Shown here in pieces: positions 10,795 to 20,710 of a stretch of DNA of 64,000 bases; the stretch's first letter is position 1, and the number at the start of each line of letters is the position of its first letter. The notes below the pieces were generated by a model. That model worked only from the letters and a program-made list of their open reading frames with translations, searched no databases and had not been told where the DNA came from. This DNA is from Amycolatopsis cihanbeyliensis (GTDB taxonomy: Bacteria > Actinomycetota > Actinomycetes > Mycobacteriales > Pseudonocardiaceae): assembly GCF_006715045.1 (NCBI RefSeq), contig NZ_VFML01000002.1:434001-498000 (forward strand). The letters run 5' to 3'. A program made the translations under genes and the position numbers.

Positions 10795-11772
10795 TCAGCC
10801 CAACCCCAGCACCGCCCTGGTCCGCAGCACGTCCTCATCCATCTGCGTGACCAGCGCGTCGGGGCCGTCGAACCGGATCTGGCCACGCAGCCTGCTGACG
10901 AAATCCAGGGCCACGTGTTGACCGTAGAAGTCCTCGTCGACATCCAGCACGAACGCCTCCACGGTGCGTTCCCGCCCGGAGAAGGTCGGGTTGCTCCCGA
11001 CCGAGACCGCGGCGGGCAGCTTGCGCTCCGGCTCGTCGAGCCGGATGAACCAGCCGCTGTAGACGCCGTCGGCGGGCACCGCGGTGAACCGCGGCATGGA
11101 CAGGTTGGCCGTCGGGTATCCGAGCTCGTGTCCCCTCCGGTGGCCACGCACCACGATGCCCTCCAGCCGGTGCGGGCGGCCCAACGCGTCGGCGGCCGCG
11201 GCCACATCGCCCGCGTCGATACAGGAGCGGACGTAGGTGGAGGAAAAGGTGATCTCGCCCTCGGCCTGCCCGGTGTCCTCCCGCGCCGCGGGCAGGGTCC
11301 GGCCCTGCAGCTCGGCTCCCATGGCGACGAACCCGAATCGTTTGCCGAGCGTCTTCAGCAGTTCGATGTCCCCGGCGGCCTTGTGCCCGAAGGTGAAGTT
11401 CTGGCCGACGACCACCACCGCGGCGTGCAGCTTGTCGACCAGGATCTCGTGCACGAAGTCATGCGCGGGCAGGCGGGACAGTTCGGGGGTGAACGGCAAC
11501 ACCGCGAACACGTCGACGCCGAGCTGCTCGACCAGCTCGGCCTTGCGCCGCAGGGTAGTGAGCTGCGCGGGATGGCTGCCTGGCCGCACCACCTCGGAGG
11601 GGTGCGGGTCGAAGGTCAGCACCACGCTCGGCAGCCCACGCTCGCCTGCGACCCCGACGGTCCTGCGGATCAGGGCCTGGTGTCCACGATGCACCCCGTC
11701 GAAAACGCCGATCGTGACGACGCATCGTCCCCAGCCGCCGGGAAGATCGGTCAAACCGCGCCATCGCTGCAC
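10795..11772 (-). CDS. ribF: Bifunctional riboflavin kinase / FAD synthetase
   Basis: Makes FMN from riboflavin and then FAD. 325 residues. The N-terminal nucleotidyltransferase domain has GVFDGVHRGH (22-31) with the HxGH-like catalytic pair and an S-S-T-Y-V-R motif (178-182). The C-terminal kinase domain has GHELGYPTANL (PTAN at 220-223) and the SVGSNPTF/E catalytic region. An extra 20-residue loop (about 153-173, GAELQGRTLPAAREDTGQAE) is unusual in length. Starts 10 bp after truB ends. Confidence 0.96.
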   Translation of the reverse strand: MQRWRGLTDLPGGWGRCVVTIGVFDGVHRGHQALIRRTVGVAGERGLPSVVLTFDPHPSEVVRPGSHPAQLTTLRRKAELVEQLGVDVFAVLPFTPELSRLPAHDFVHEILVDKLHAAVVVVGQNFTFGHKAAGDIELLKTLGKRFGFVAMGAELQGRTLPAAREDTGQAEGEITFSSTYVRSCIDAGDVAAAADALGRPHRLEGIVVRGHRRGHELGYPTANLSMPRFTAVPADGVYSGWFIRLDEPERKLPAAVSVGSNPTFSGRERTVEAFVLDVDEDFYGQHVALDFVSRLRGQIRFDGPDALVTQMDEDVLRTRAVLGLG

Positions 11773-11781
11773 GGCCCCACC

Positions 11782-12696
11782 CTAAGCCGGGGCCAGCACG
11801 ACGACCGAACGGGCCACCGCACCGGAGTCGGCGGCCAGCGCGAGCACCCGGCCGTCCGGGGCGAACACCCCGTAGGTCCCGGCGATCCCGGCGGCCGGGA
11901 TCCGCTGTCCATACTGGACCGCGCGGGCGGTGGTCTTGTCCACGTCGTGCCGGGGGAAGGCTGCGGCCACCGCGGCCTCGAGGTCGAGGGAGAGCTCGGG
12001 GCGCTGCTCGAGAGCCTCCAGCGTGCGGGCGGTGGCGAGGGTGAACGGCCCCACCGTGGTGCGGCGCAGCGCCAGCAGGTGCCCGCCGCCGGCGAGCGCA
12101 CCACCCAGATCCCTCGCCAACGCGCGGACGTAGGTCCCTGAGGAGCAGTCGATCACCACGTCGAGCTCGACCCGGTCCGGCTCCCTGCGGGTGGCGAGCA
12201 GGTCGAAGCGGTGCACGGTCACCGGCCGCGCCTCGAGCTCGACCTGCTCACCGGCTCGCACCCGGGCATAGGCCCGCCTGCCGTCCACCTTCACCGCGCT
12301 GACCGAACTCGGTACCTGCTCGATATCCCCGCTCAGCGCACTGATGCCGGTGTGGATCGCGTCGTCGGTGACCGCGGCCAGCGCCGCCTCGTCGGGTGCG
12401 CCCAGTGCCTCCCCCTGCGCGTCGTCGGTGGTGGTCGACACGCCGAGCGCGATCGTGGCCAGGTAGGTCTTGCGGTCCAGCGCGAGGTGGCCGAGCAGCT
12501 TGGTGGCCCGCTCGATCCCGAGCACCAGCACCCCGGTCGCCATCGGGTCCAGGGTGCCCGCGTGGCCGACCTTGCGGGTGCCCATGATCCGGCGGACCCT
12601 GGCCACCACGTCGTGCGAGGTCAGCCCGTCCGGCTTGTCGACGATCACCAGGCCGGGCGGTGGCGGGGTGCGGCGAGGGTGTTGCTGGCTGGACAC
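11782..12696 (-). CDS. truB: tRNA pseudouridine(55) synthase
   Basis: Isomerises U55 in the T-loop of tRNAs. 304 residues. It has the KPDGLTSHDVV opening, GHAGTLDPMATGVL with catalytic Asp50, the conserved YVRALARDLG block (about 190) and an actinobacterial C-terminal extension with a PUA-like segment (AGIAGTYGVFAPDGRVLAL). Immediately upstream of ribF as in most actinobacteria. Confidence 0.97.
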   Translation of the reverse strand: MSSQQHPRRTPPPPGLVIVDKPDGLTSHDVVARVRRIMGTRKVGHAGTLDPMATGVLVLGIERATKLLGHLALDRKTYLATIALGVSTTTDDAQGEALGAPDEAALAAVTDDAIHTGISALSGDIEQVPSSVSAVKVDGRRAYARVRAGEQVELEARPVTVHRFDLLATRREPDRVELDVVIDCSSGTYVRALARDLGGALAGGGHLLALRRTTVGPFTLATARTLEALEQRPELSLDLEAAVAAAFPRHDVDKTTARAVQYGQRIPAAGIAGTYGVFAPDGRVLALAADSGAVARSVVVLAPA

Positions 12697-12716
12697 GCGC
12701 GCACCCTATCGGCCGA

Positions 12717-14039
12717 CTAAGCGGCGGAGACCTGCCGCTCCCGCGCGTCCCACGGCCGGCGGCGCACCTGCACCGGAATCTCCTCGCCGCGGGCCTGCGC
12801 GGCGAACAGTGCGGCCCGGGTACGCCGCCACCAGACCAGCATCCGGAAGCCGCCGAGCAGCAACAGCGCCACGACCGCCAGCAGGGCGATCCGGAAGGAA
12901 CCGCCGGCGACCTCCAGCAGCACGCCGATCGCCAGCGCGGTGAGCGTGGTGGCGACGAAGCCACCGACGTTCACCACCCCGGTCGCGGTACCCACCCGGT
13001 GCAGCGGGTTGTAGTCCCGCGCCAGGGCGAACCCGATCATCGAGGCCGGACCGCCGAGCGAGAGGAAGGCGAAGCAGGGCACCAGCACGCCGATCGGTAC
13101 CGCGCCTCCCGGCCAGCCGAGCAGTACCGCCCACACCACCGCCGCGCCGAGCAGGTAGCCGCCGACCAGCGGCATCCGCAGCGAGGGGCGGCGGCCGATC
13201 AGAGCGCCCACCACCGGGCCGCCGAGCATCGAGCCGAAGACGAACACGGTGAGCAGGGCCCCGGCGGTGGCCACGGGCAGACCCTGCCCCTGCACCAGGA
13301 ACGGCACACCCCAGAGCAGGGCCAGCACGTTCGGGGCGAACATCGTGCTGAAGTGCACCCAGAACCCCAGCCGGGTGCCGGGAATCCGCCAGGCCGCGGC
13401 GACCTGCCTACCGACCGCCCGCGGGCTCGCCGCGGAGCTGCGCACCTCCGGCACCCCTTCCGGGGTGTTGCGCACCCGCAGCGTGACCACCACGGCGAAG
13501 GCCGCGGTCACGATGCCCGCGACGAGGAAGGTGGAGGTCCAGCCGGGCCCGGCCAGTAGCAGGGTCAGCGGCACGGTGGCGGCGAAGTTGCCGACGTAGC
13601 CCAGCGCGGTGGTGAACGAGGTGACCAGCGCGTACTGCTTGCCGGGGAAGTGCGCGGCGATCAGCCGGAGCACGCTGACGAAGGTGAGCGCGTCGCCGAA
13701 GCCGAGGACACCGCGGGCGAGCAGGCCGAGCGGGTAGGAGGTCGCGACGGCCAGCAGCACCTGGCCGAGGCCGAGGAACAGCAGCGCGGTGGTCAGCACC
13801 CGGCGGGAGCCGAACCGGTCGACCAGCAGGCCGGTGGGGATCTGCATCGCCGCGTACACGCCGACCTGCAGCACGGTGAACGTGCCGAGCGCGGCGGCAC
13901 CGAGCCCGAAACGATCGACCGCCTCCAGTCCCGCGACCCCGAAGGAGGTCCGGTGAAACACGGCGAGCAGGTACACGCCTGCGGCGGTCAGCCAGATCAG
14001 CCACGATCGCGGGGTCGCGGCCGGTACGGCGGACGGCAC
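12717..14039 (-). CDS. MFS transporter
   Basis: 440 residues with 12 predicted membrane helices. The cytoplasmic motif A is present as LLVDRFGSRRVL (about 71-82), and a long central loop separates the two six-helix halves. The closest functional guess is a nitrate/sugar-phosphate or drug-type antiporter of the general MFS_1 family; the substrate is not predictable. It ends with a basic tail. Located between truB and a MATE exporter on the same strand. Confidence 0.88.
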   Translation of the reverse strand: MPSAVPAATPRSWLIWLTAAGVYLLAVFHRTSFGVAGLEAVDRFGLGAAALGTFTVLQVGVYAAMQIPTGLLVDRFGSRRVLTTALLFLGLGQVLLAVATSYPLGLLARGVLGFGDALTFVSVLRLIAAHFPGKQYALVTSFTTALGYVGNFAATVPLTLLLAGPGWTSTFLVAGIVTAAFAVVVTLRVRNTPEGVPEVRSSAASPRAVGRQVAAAWRIPGTRLGFWVHFSTMFAPNVLALLWGVPFLVQGQGLPVATAGALLTVFVFGSMLGGPVVGALIGRRPSLRMPLVGGYLLGAAVVWAVLLGWPGGAVPIGVLVPCFAFLSLGGPASMIGFALARDYNPLHRVGTATGVVNVGGFVATTLTALAIGVLLEVAGGSFRIALLAVVALLLLGGFRMLVWWRRTRAALFAAQARGEEIPVQVRRRPWDARERQVSAA

Positions 14040-14175
14040 GGGTTCCTCCCGGGGTTCGGTGTGCTCAGCGGCTGGGAACGCCCGCGTTGCCGTCCCGACT
14101 ACTTGTATCGCCTAAGCAACGCCGAAACATACCTGTTACCGGCGTGTGATTCGCCACAGCGCGGCGAACCCGCAA

Positions 14176-15504
14176 CTAGCTCGCGCGAACGGCGCCCACC
14201 ACCGCCCACCTGCCGTTGCGCCAGCGCACCAGCACGGCGACCAGCCGCAGCAGCATGAACACCGACAACCCGGTCCAGATCCCGGCCAGGCCCCAGCCGA
14301 GCCCCAGGGACGCCCAGATCAGCGGCAGGAAGCCGAGCACCGCGGCGCCGAGGGTGGCGGTGCGCAGGAAGGCCGCGTCCCCCGCGCCCACCAGCACGCC
14401 GTCCAGGGCGAACACCACCCCCGCGACCGGCTGCAGCGCCACGAAGAACCACCACGCGTGCGGGATCTGGGCCAGCACCCCGGTGTCGGAGGTGAAGGCG
14501 TGCGGCAGCAGGCCGGAGGTGGCGGCGAACAGCAGGCCCAGCGCGACCCCGAACACCAGGCCGTACCAGGTGATCTGGCCCGCGACCCCCCTGGCCCGCC
14601 GGGCCGAGCCGGCACCGAGCGCGGCACCGACAAGGGACTGCGCGGCGATCGCGAGCGAGTCCAGTACCAGGGACAGGAAGATCCACAACTGCCACACGAC
14701 CTGATGCGCGCCGACCGCCTCGGTGGAGGTCCGCGCGGCCACCGCGGTCGCCGAGACGAAACAGGCCTGGAAGGCCAGGCTGCGCAGCACCAGGTCCCGG
14801 CCGAGGCCGAGCTGCGCCCGCACCACGGCGGGCCGCGGCCGCAGCGAGACCCGCTCGCGCGCCAGTGCCCGCAGGAACAGCCCGGCCGCGATCAGCTGGG
14901 CGACCACGTTGGCCACGGCCGAGCCCTCCAGGCCCCAACCCACCGGGTACACCAGGATCGGGCAGAGCACCGCGGAGGCCCCGTTCCCGGCGAGCACGTA
15001 GCGCAGCGGGCGGACCGCGTCCTGCACCCCGCGCATCCAGCCGTTACCGGCCATCGTGATCAGGATCAGCGGGGCGCCGAACAGCGCGATCCGCAGCCAG
15101 GACACCGCCCGCCCGGCGATCGCGGGGTCCCCGGAGAGCAACCGCGCCACCGGATCCGCCAGCGACTGGCCCGCGATCAGCACCAGCAGGCCGACCGCGA
15201 ACGCCAGCCAGGTCGCCTGCACGCCCTCGCTCACCGCCTCCGCGCGCCGTCCCGCACCGTGCAACCGCGCCGTGCGCGAGGTGGTGCCGTAGGACAGGAA
15301 GGTCAGCTGGGTGGAGACCAGGGTCAGGATGGCCCCACCGAGCGCAAGCCCGGCCAGCGGCAGCGCGCCGAGATGGCCGACCACGGCCGTGTCGACCAGT
15401 ACGTACAGCGGTTCGGCCGCCAGGACACCGAGCGCGGGCACGGCGAGGCCGAGCACGCGACGCGGTGCGACACGTTCCCCGTCCGGATTCGCGATCTTCC
15501 CCAC
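14176..15504 (-). CDS. MATE-family efflux transporter (DinF-like)
   Basis: 442 residues, 12 helices in two homologous halves, with the opening VLGLAVPALGVLAAEPLYVLVDTAVVGHLG and A-x-x-x-V-A-T-like repeats of MATE exporters. They expel cationic compounds with Na+ or H+. In mycobacteria a dinF gene sits in the same neighbourhood, downstream of rbfA, so this is probably the vertically inherited member rather than a drug-resistance acquisition. The start GTG 15504 is consistent with family length. Confidence 0.9.
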   Translation of the reverse strand: MGKIANPDGERVAPRRVLGLAVPALGVLAAEPLYVLVDTAVVGHLGALPLAGLALGGAILTLVSTQLTFLSYGTTSRTARLHGAGRRAEAVSEGVQATWLAFAVGLLVLIAGQSLADPVARLLSGDPAIAGRAVSWLRIALFGAPLILITMAGNGWMRGVQDAVRPLRYVLAGNGASAVLCPILVYPVGWGLEGSAVANVVAQLIAAGLFLRALARERVSLRPRPAVVRAQLGLGRDLVLRSLAFQACFVSATAVAARTSTEAVGAHQVVWQLWIFLSLVLDSLAIAAQSLVGAALGAGSARRARGVAGQITWYGLVFGVALGLLFAATSGLLPHAFTSDTGVLAQIPHAWWFFVALQPVAGVVFALDGVLVGAGDAAFLRTATLGAAVLGFLPLIWASLGLGWGLAGIWTGLSVFMLLRLVAVLVRWRNGRWAVVGAVRAS

Positions 15505-15578
15505 GCCGGAAACCCTAACCAGCGGGTACGACGGTTCACGGTGGCCGTACGGTGCCGGTAGATACCAATCCGACCTCC

Positions 15579-15634
15579 AGTAGGCCGACCCTCTTGTCTC
15601 GCACGCAAAGCCGCTTCTGTCGAGTCGGCCTACT
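15579..15634. promoter_or_regulatory. Long inverted repeat upstream of the TRM11-type gene
   Basis: AGTAGGCCGAC (15579-15589) and its exact reverse complement GTCGGCCTACT (15624-15634) flank a 34-nt loop, ending 29 bp before the methyltransferase start and 75 bp upstream of the divergent MATE gene. It may be an operator pair, or a leader hairpin sequestering the start region of the plus-strand gene. Confidence 0.5.
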
Positions 15635-15663
15635 TCCGGTCTCCTTGGTAAGCTGCACGCCCG

Positions 15664-16707
15664 ATGCCCGAGTACGCGATCCTGATCTACCCGGCGGCCA
15701 ACCGGGTCTACACCGACACCTCACCTCACCTGCTGCGTGCCGAACTGGAGGTGTTCGGGGACACCGTGCTGTCCGCCGAGGTCACCGAGATCGCGCCGCG
15801 CCGGATCGGCGGTGTCGACTACGTCACGTTCACCACCGCCGATCCGCTGACCGAACGCGATATCGCCTTCCTGGCCAATCTGTCCTCGCTGTACGTGCTG
15901 TTCGAGCTCACCGGCGAGTTGTTCCGCCCGCTACCGGCCGGCCCGTTGGCCGTGTTCGACTCGGATCTGCTCACCATCCAGAAGTACTCGGGCAAGACCA
16001 ACGAGTTGTTCACCAAGCTGCTGCTCAACCTCACCCTGCTGGCCGCCGATCGGCCGCAGGCCATGCTCGACCGGCGACTGCACGTACTGGATCCGTTGTG
16101 CGGCAGGGGAACCACACTGAACCAGGCGATGATGTACGGCTTCGACGCCACCGGGTTCGAAGTGGACGGCAAGGACTTCGACGCCTACGAGCAGTTCATC
16201 AAGACCTGGCTGCGGACCAAACGGATCAAGCACGACGCGACCAGCGGGGCCGTGCGCCGCAACAAGGTCCGGCTGGGCAGGCGGCTGGACATCGAGTTCG
16301 GCCACACCAAGGAGGATTACAAGGCGGGCCGCACCCGCAGGATGAGCTACCTCAACTGCGACACGCTGACCACGGACGAACTGCTCAAGGGCGGTTCGGT
16401 CGACCTGATCGTCACCGACGCCCCGTACGGGGTCCAGCACGGCAGCCACCGCGCGCGGGGGGAAAGCTCGCGCAGCCCGCGGGAACTGCTGGCGGCCGCC
16501 GTTCCGGTGTGGACCCGCGCGCTGCGGACCGGCGGCGCGTTCGGGATCTCCTGGAACACCCACGTCGTGACCAGGGAGGAACTCACCGAGATCCTCGCCG
16601 GTGCCGGGCTGGAGGTACGCACGGGCGGGCCGTTCGAGGCCTTCCGGCACCGGGTGGACCAGGCGATCGTGCGCGATCTGCTGGTGGCGCGGAAGCCGGC
16701 GAGCTAG
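15664..16707 (+). CDS. TRM11-type SAM-dependent RNA methyltransferase
   Basis: 347 residues. The N-terminal part (1-100) has a THUMP-like fold. The catalytic part has the SAM-binding motif DPLCGRGT (143-150) and an N-methyltransferase tetrapeptide DAPYG (252-256, a variant of D/N-PPY). This is the arrangement of Trm11/Trm14-like enzymes that make N2-methylguanosine in tRNA. The gene faces away from its neighbours on the opposite strand, in the slot where mycobacteria keep nrnA between rbfA and dinF. The target RNA is unknown. Confidence 0.85.
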   Translation: MPEYAILIYPAANRVYTDTSPHLLRAELEVFGDTVLSAEVTEIAPRRIGGVDYVTFTTADPLTERDIAFLANLSSLYVLFELTGELFRPLPAGPLAVFDSDLLTIQKYSGKTNELFTKLLLNLTLLAADRPQAMLDRRLHVLDPLCGRGTTLNQAMMYGFDATGFEVDGKDFDAYEQFIKTWLRTKRIKHDATSGAVRRNKVRLGRRLDIEFGHTKEDYKAGRTRRMSYLNCDTLTTDELLKGGSVDLIVTDAPYGVQHGSHRARGESSRSPRELLAAAVPVWTRALRTGGAFGISWNTHVVTREELTEILAGAGLEVRTGGPFEAFRHRVDQAIVRDLLVARKPAS

Positions 16708-16736
16708 CGGAGCTCGTTCCAGCTCGCGGGTCCCAC

Positions 16737-16751
16737 GGTGCCCTCGGCACC
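16737..16751. terminator. Short hairpin between convergent genes
   Basis: GGTGCC-CTC-GGCACC, a perfect 6-bp stem with a 3-nt loop in the 86-bp gap between the TRM11-type gene and rbfA. A possible bidirectional terminator; the stem is short. Confidence 0.4.
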
Positions 16752-16793
16752 GAGGATCAGGTCATCGCGACGATGCCCGCCCGCTGGTGACGG

Positions 16794-17270
16794 TCAGCCG
16801 CGCCACTCCGGTTCGGCCAGTTCGTCGGCTTCGTCGTCCTCCCGCGGAGCACGGTAGGGATCGACCTCACCGGCGTGCTGGGCGCCGGTGGCCCGCCTGG
16901 CCACCTCGGCATCGGCCTCCCGCGCCTTGGTGAGCAGGTCCTCGATCCGCTTTGCGTCCTCCGGAATGCTGTCGGCGACGAAGGTCAACGTCGGCGTGTA
17001 GCGCACACCGGTGCCCTCACCCACCTTGCTGCGCAGCACACCACGTGCCGACTCCAACGCCGCCGCGGCACCCGCGAAATCGGGCGCGACGTCCAGCCGC
17101 TCCCCACGCACGGTGTAGTAGACGGTGGCGTCGCGGAGATCGCCGGTGATCTTCGCGTCGGTGACGGTCACATGGCCCAGCCGCGGGTCCTTCACGTCGT
17201 GCTCCAGTGCGGAAGCCACGATCTGCGAGATCCGCTTCGCCAGCCTGCGTGCGCGAGCCTGGTCGGCCAC
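16794..17270 (-). CDS. rbfA: 30S ribosome-binding factor A
   Basis: Cold-shock-type maturation factor that binds the 30S subunit near helix 1 of 16S rRNA. From GTG 17270 it has 158 residues ([14 protein letters not shown], matching the usual start; GTG 17279 would add three). The KH-like fold shows [18 protein letters not shown] and the [11 protein letters not shown] block. The C-terminus is an acidic extension ([15 protein letters not shown]). AGGGG lies about 9 bases upstream of the chosen start. Follows the DUF503 gene in the infB operon. Confidence 0.95.
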   Translation of the reverse strand: MADQARARRLAKRISQIVASALEHDVKDPRLGHVTVTDAKITGDLRDATVYYTVRGERLDVAPDFAGAAAALESARGVLRSKVGEGTGVRYTPTLTFVADSIPEDAKRIEDLLTKAREADAEVARRATGAQHAGEVDPYRAPREDDEADELAEPEWRG

Positions 17271-17306
17271 GACGCACACCCCTTTCTCACAATAGAGGTG
17301 AACAAA

Positions 17307-17603
17307 CTACTCGTCCTCCGGCCCGACCAACCTGCGCCGTGCCGAAAGCAGCTCGAACTCCGGGCGCACCGCGACCAACCGCTCGCACTCGTCCAGCACA
17401 TCCCGTACGTGTGCCGCGTCCGCGGCGACCACGGCCACCCCGAGCAGGGCCCTGCGATGCAGATCCAGGTGCCCGGCCTCGGCCACCGACACCTCGAACC
17501 GCCTGCGCAGTTCGGCCAGAACCGGACGTACCGCGGAACGTTTCTGCTTCAGCGAACGGACGTCTCCGAGCAGGATGTCGAGTTCCAGAGCGCCGACGTA
17601 CAA
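17307..17603 (-). CDS. DUF503 (YlxP-like) protein
   Basis: 98 residues beginning MYVGALELDILLGDVRSLKQ, the DUF503 hallmark, with a ferredoxin-like alpha/beta pattern. Conserved between infB and rbfA in actinobacteria and firmicutes. A role in ribosome maturation is suggested by the genomic position only. A strong hairpin separates it from infB, so its expression may depend on read-through. Confidence 0.92.
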   Translation of the reverse strand: MYVGALELDILLGDVRSLKQKRSAVRPVLAELRRRFEVSVAEAGHLDLHRRALLGVAVVAADAAHVRDVLDECERLVAVRPEFELLSARRRLVGPEDE

Positions 17604-17635
17604 GGTGCATCACCGGGTGGTTGTGGTGGACGGCC

Positions 17636-17675
17636 GACCCGGCGGGGTCCGGTGGTCCGGACCCCGCCGCGGGTC
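17636..17675. terminator. Very strong stem-loop after infB
   Basis: GACCC.GGCGGGGTCCGG faces CCGGACCCCGCC.GGGTC around a TGGT loop, about 17 paired bases, 2 bp past the infB stop. Sits between infB and the DUF503/rbfA pair. Probably a terminator or a processing/attenuation point that lowers expression of the downstream genes. Confidence 0.75.
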
Positions 17676-17677
17676 TG

Positions 17678-20600
17678 TCAGGTACGCGGCTTCTCCCGCT
17701 GCTCGTAGGTCTCCACGATGTCGCCGACCTTGATGTCGCTGTACGAACCGAGGGTCAGACCGCATTCGAAGCCGTCCCGGACCTCGACCGCGTCGTCCTT
17801 GTACCGCTTCAGCGAGCTGATCGGCAGGTTCTGGGCGACCACGACATTGTCCCTGAGCAGGCGAGCCCTGGCGTTGCGCCGGATCTCACCGGAGGTGACC
17901 ATGCAGCCGGCGATGGTGCCGACCTTGGAGGACTTGAAGACCTCGCGGACCTCGGCCTTGCCGAGTTCGACCTCCTCGTACTCCGGCTTGAGCATGCCCT
18001 TGAGTGCCTGCTCGATCTCCTCGATCGCCTGGTAGATCACCGTGTAGTACCGGACGTCGACGCCCTCGCGGGCGGCCCGCTCGGTCGCCTTGCCCTGTGC
18101 CCGCACGTTGAAGCCCAGCACGATCGCGTCGGACGCGGTCGCCAGGTCGACATCGCTCTCGGTCACGCCGCCGACACCGCGATGCACGATGTTCAGGTCG
18201 ACCTCGTCGCCGACCTCGATCTGCATCAGGGACGCTTCCAGCGCCTCGACGGTACCGGAGTTGTCGCCCTTGACGATCAGGTTGAGCGTCGAGGTCTCCT
18301 TCAGCGCCGAGTCCAGGTCCTCCAGGCTGACCCGCTTGCGCTTGGACGCGTTCATCGCGTTGCGGATCCGGGCCTGGCGGCGTTCGGCGATCTGCCTGGC
18401 CACCCGGTCCTCGTCCACCACGAGGAAGGTGTCGCCAGCGCCCGGCACCGAGGTGAACCCGATGACCTGCACCGGACGGGAGGGCCATGCCTCGGTCACG
18501 TCCTCGTTGTGCTCGTCCACCATCCGCCGAACCCGCCCGTAGGCGTCCCCGGCGACCACCGAGTCACCGACCCGCAGCGTGCCGCGCTGCACCAGCACGG
18601 TCGCCACCGGACCACGACCACGGTCCAGGTGCGCCTCGATCGCCACGCCCTGGGCCTCCATGTCCGGGTTGGCCCGCAGGTCCAGCGTCGCGTCCGCGGT
18701 GAGCAGGATCGCCTCGAGCAGGCCGTCGAGATTCAGGCCCGGCTTGGCCGCGACCTCGACGAACATCGTGTCCCCGCCGTACTCCTCGGCGACCAGGTTG
18801 TACTCGGTGAGCTGCTGCCGGATCTTGTCCGGGTTCGCGCCCTCGAGGTCGATCTTGTTGATCGCCACCACGATCGGCGCCTTCGCCGCCTGGGCGTGGT
18901 TGATCGCCTCCACCGTCTGCGGCATCACCCCGTCGTCGGCGGCGACCACGATCACCGCGATGTCGGTGGAGTTCGCACCACGGGCACGCATGGCGGTGAA
19001 CGCCTCGTGACCGGGGGTGTCGATGAAGGTGATCAGCCGGTCTGCACCCTCCAGCTCGGTATGCACCTGGTAGGCGCCGATGTGCTGGGTGATGCCGCCG
19101 GCCTCGCCCTCGGCGACCTTCGTCTTGCGAATGGTGTCCAGCAGCTTGGTCTTACCGTGGTCGACGTGACCCATGACGGTCACCACCGGCGGCCGCGCCC
19201 GCAGGTCCTCCTCGTCACCGGCGTTCTCGCCATAGGTGATGTCGAAGGTCTCCAGCAGCTCGCGGTCCTCCTCCTCGGGGCTGACCACCTGCACGGTGTA
19301 GTTCATCTCCGAGCCGAGCAGCTCGAGGACGTCCTCGGACACCGACTGGGTGGCGGTCACCATCTCACCGAGATGGAACAGCACCTGCACCAGGGAGGCC
19401 GGGTTGGCGTCGATCTTCTCGGCGAAGTCGGTCAGCGAGGCACCACGCGGCAGCCGGATCGTCTCGCCGCCGCCCTTGGGCAGGCGGACGCCGCCGACGC
19501 TGGGCGCCTGCATGTTGTCCATGTACTCCTGGCGCTTCTGCCGCTTCGACTTGCGACCCTTGCGCGAGGGACCACCGGGACGACCGAACGCGCCGGCCGT
19601 ACCGCCGCGGCCACCCGGGCGACCGCCGCCGCCGCGGAAACCGCCGCCACCGGCGGGCGCACCGCCACCGGGGCCACCACGGAAGCCGCCGCCACCGCCG
19701 CCGCCACCGGGACCGCCACGACCGCCACCGGCACCGCCGCCACCGGGACCGCCACGGCCACCGCCGGGACCGCCACGGCCACCGCCGGGGCCACCACGAC
19801 CGCCACCGGGGCCACCACGACCGCCACCGGGACCGCCCTGACCGCCACCGCCGGGACGGGCCGGTCGAGCGGGCATCATCCCCGGGTTGGGGCGCGGCGG
19901 CATGTTGCCGGGGCTGGGCCGGTTACCGCTCGGGGCACCGCCGCCACGGGAACTGGCCGCGGGACGCTCCGCACCGCCGGAACGCTGGCCGCGCTGCTCG
20001 CCACCGCCGCCCTGCTGCTGGCCACCGGGGCGCGGCGGCGCGGGGCGTGGGGACGGCGAGCCGGCACCGACGCCGAACGGGTTGTTGCCCACCCGCGGGG
20101 AACGCGGGCCCGGCTTGGGGCCGCCGGACTTCGGTCCCTGCGGTTTCGGCGGCACGACCGCGCCGCCATCGGTTCCACCGCCCTGGCCGGAGTCGGCGGC
20201 CGCCGGCTGGGCGGGCTGCTCCGACTTCTCCGGCTGCTCCGGCTGCTCCGGCTGCTCCGGCTTCGGGCTCGGTTTGGCGGGTGCCGACTGCTCGGACGTG
20301 GGTGGGATGGGCGCCGGTCCGGGCTTCGGTCCCGGTTTGGGTCCGGGCTTGGGCGCCGGGCGCGAGGACTCCGGCTTGGCCTGCCGCTCGGCAGGCGGCG
20401 CGGACTCCGTGGGCTCCGTGGGCTCCGTGGGCTCGGCGGGCGCGGTGGGCGCCGCGGGCTCCGGGGTAGCGCCGGCGCTACCGGCATCGCCCGAACCGTT
20501 GCTGGACGCGGCCTGCTTACGACCGCCCTGCTTGCCTGATTTGGCGTCCTTACCCGGGAAGGCATCACGCAGTCGTCGGGCGACCGGTGCCTCCACCGTG

Positions 20601-20710
20601 GAGGACGCGGATTTCACGAACTCGCCCTGCTCCTTCAGCTTGGCGAGTACTTCCTTGCTGGTGACACCGAGCTCTTTCGCGAGCTCGTGCACGCGGGCCT
20701 TGCCTGCCAC
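17678..20710 (-). CDS. infB: Translation initiation factor IF-2
   Basis: GTPase that delivers initiator fMet-tRNA to the ribosome. 1010 residues from GTG 20710, chosen because GAGGAG sits 5 bases upstream and the IF2_N domain ([20 protein letters not shown]) starts here. A long low-complexity region (about residues 60-400) has proline-rich then Gly/Arg-rich tracts, typical of actinobacteria. The G domain shows GHVDHGKT (G1), DTPGHEAFT (G3) and NKID (G4), followed by the IF-2 domains II-IV. The second domain and C-terminus are intact (ending YEQREKPRT). Confidence 0.98.
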   Translation of the reverse strand: MAGKARVHELAKELGVTSKEVLAKLKEQGEFVKSASSTVEAPVARRLRDAFPGKDAKSGKQGGRKQAASSNGSGDAGSAGATPEPAAPTAPAEPTEPTEPTESAPPAERQAKPESSRPAPKPGPKPGPKPGPAPIPPTSEQSAPAKPSPKPEQPEQPEQPEKSEQPAQPAAADSGQGGGTDGGAVVPPKPQGPKSGGPKPGPRSPRVGNNPFGVGAGSPSPRPAPPRPGGQQQGGGGEQRGQRSGGAERPAASSRGGGAPSGNRPSPGNMPPRPNPGMMPARPARPGGGGQGGPGGGRGGPGGGRGGPGGGRGGPGGGRGGPGGGGAGGGRGGPGGGGGGGGFRGGPGGGAPAGGGGFRGGGGRPGGRGGTAGAFGRPGGPSRKGRKSKRQKRQEYMDNMQAPSVGGVRLPKGGGETIRLPRGASLTDFAEKIDANPASLVQVLFHLGEMVTATQSVSEDVLELLGSEMNYTVQVVSPEEEDRELLETFDITYGENAGDEEDLRARPPVVTVMGHVDHGKTKLLDTIRKTKVAEGEAGGITQHIGAYQVHTELEGADRLITFIDTPGHEAFTAMRARGANSTDIAVIVVAADDGVMPQTVEAINHAQAAKAPIVVAINKIDLEGANPDKIRQQLTEYNLVAEEYGGDTMFVEVAAKPGLNLDGLLEAILLTADATLDLRANPDMEAQGVAIEAHLDRGRGPVATVLVQRGTLRVGDSVVAGDAYGRVRRMVDEHNEDVTEAWPSRPVQVIGFTSVPGAGDTFLVVDEDRVARQIAERRQARIRNAMNASKRKRVSLEDLDSALKETSTLNLIVKGDNSGTVEALEASLMQIEVGDEVDLNIVHRGVGGVTESDVDLATASDAIVLGFNVRAQGKATERAAREGVDVRYYTVIYQAIEEIEQALKGMLKPEYEEVELGKAEVREVFKSSKVGTIAGCMVTSGEIRRNARARLLRDNVVVAQNLPISSLKRYKDDAVEVRDGFECGLTLGSYSDIKVGDIVETYEQREKPRT
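19640..19860 (-). repeat. Gly/Arg-rich 7-residue tandem repeat inside infB
   Basis: A 21-bp period encodes GGPGGGR about five times in a row, then breaks into G-runs and FRGG motifs. Codons vary (GGT/GGC, CGT/CGG), so the peptide period is more regular than the DNA. Such RGG-like tracts occur in actinobacterial IF-2 and can bind RNA. The period is prone to slippage, so repeat number may vary between strains. Confidence 0.75.

Noticed and set aside
11773..11781. Flavin riboswitch before ribF
   Set aside because: ribF follows truB after 9 bp; there is no room for an RFN element.
19640..19860. CRISPR-like regular repeats
   Set aside because: The 21-bp period encodes Gly/Arg in IF-2 without spacers; no cas genes in the window.
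17207..20539. A very long open frame opposite infB
   Set aside because: It mirrors the codon bias of infB on the other strand; the composition is His/Val/Leu-Gly repeats without any domain, and infB has every IF-2 motif.
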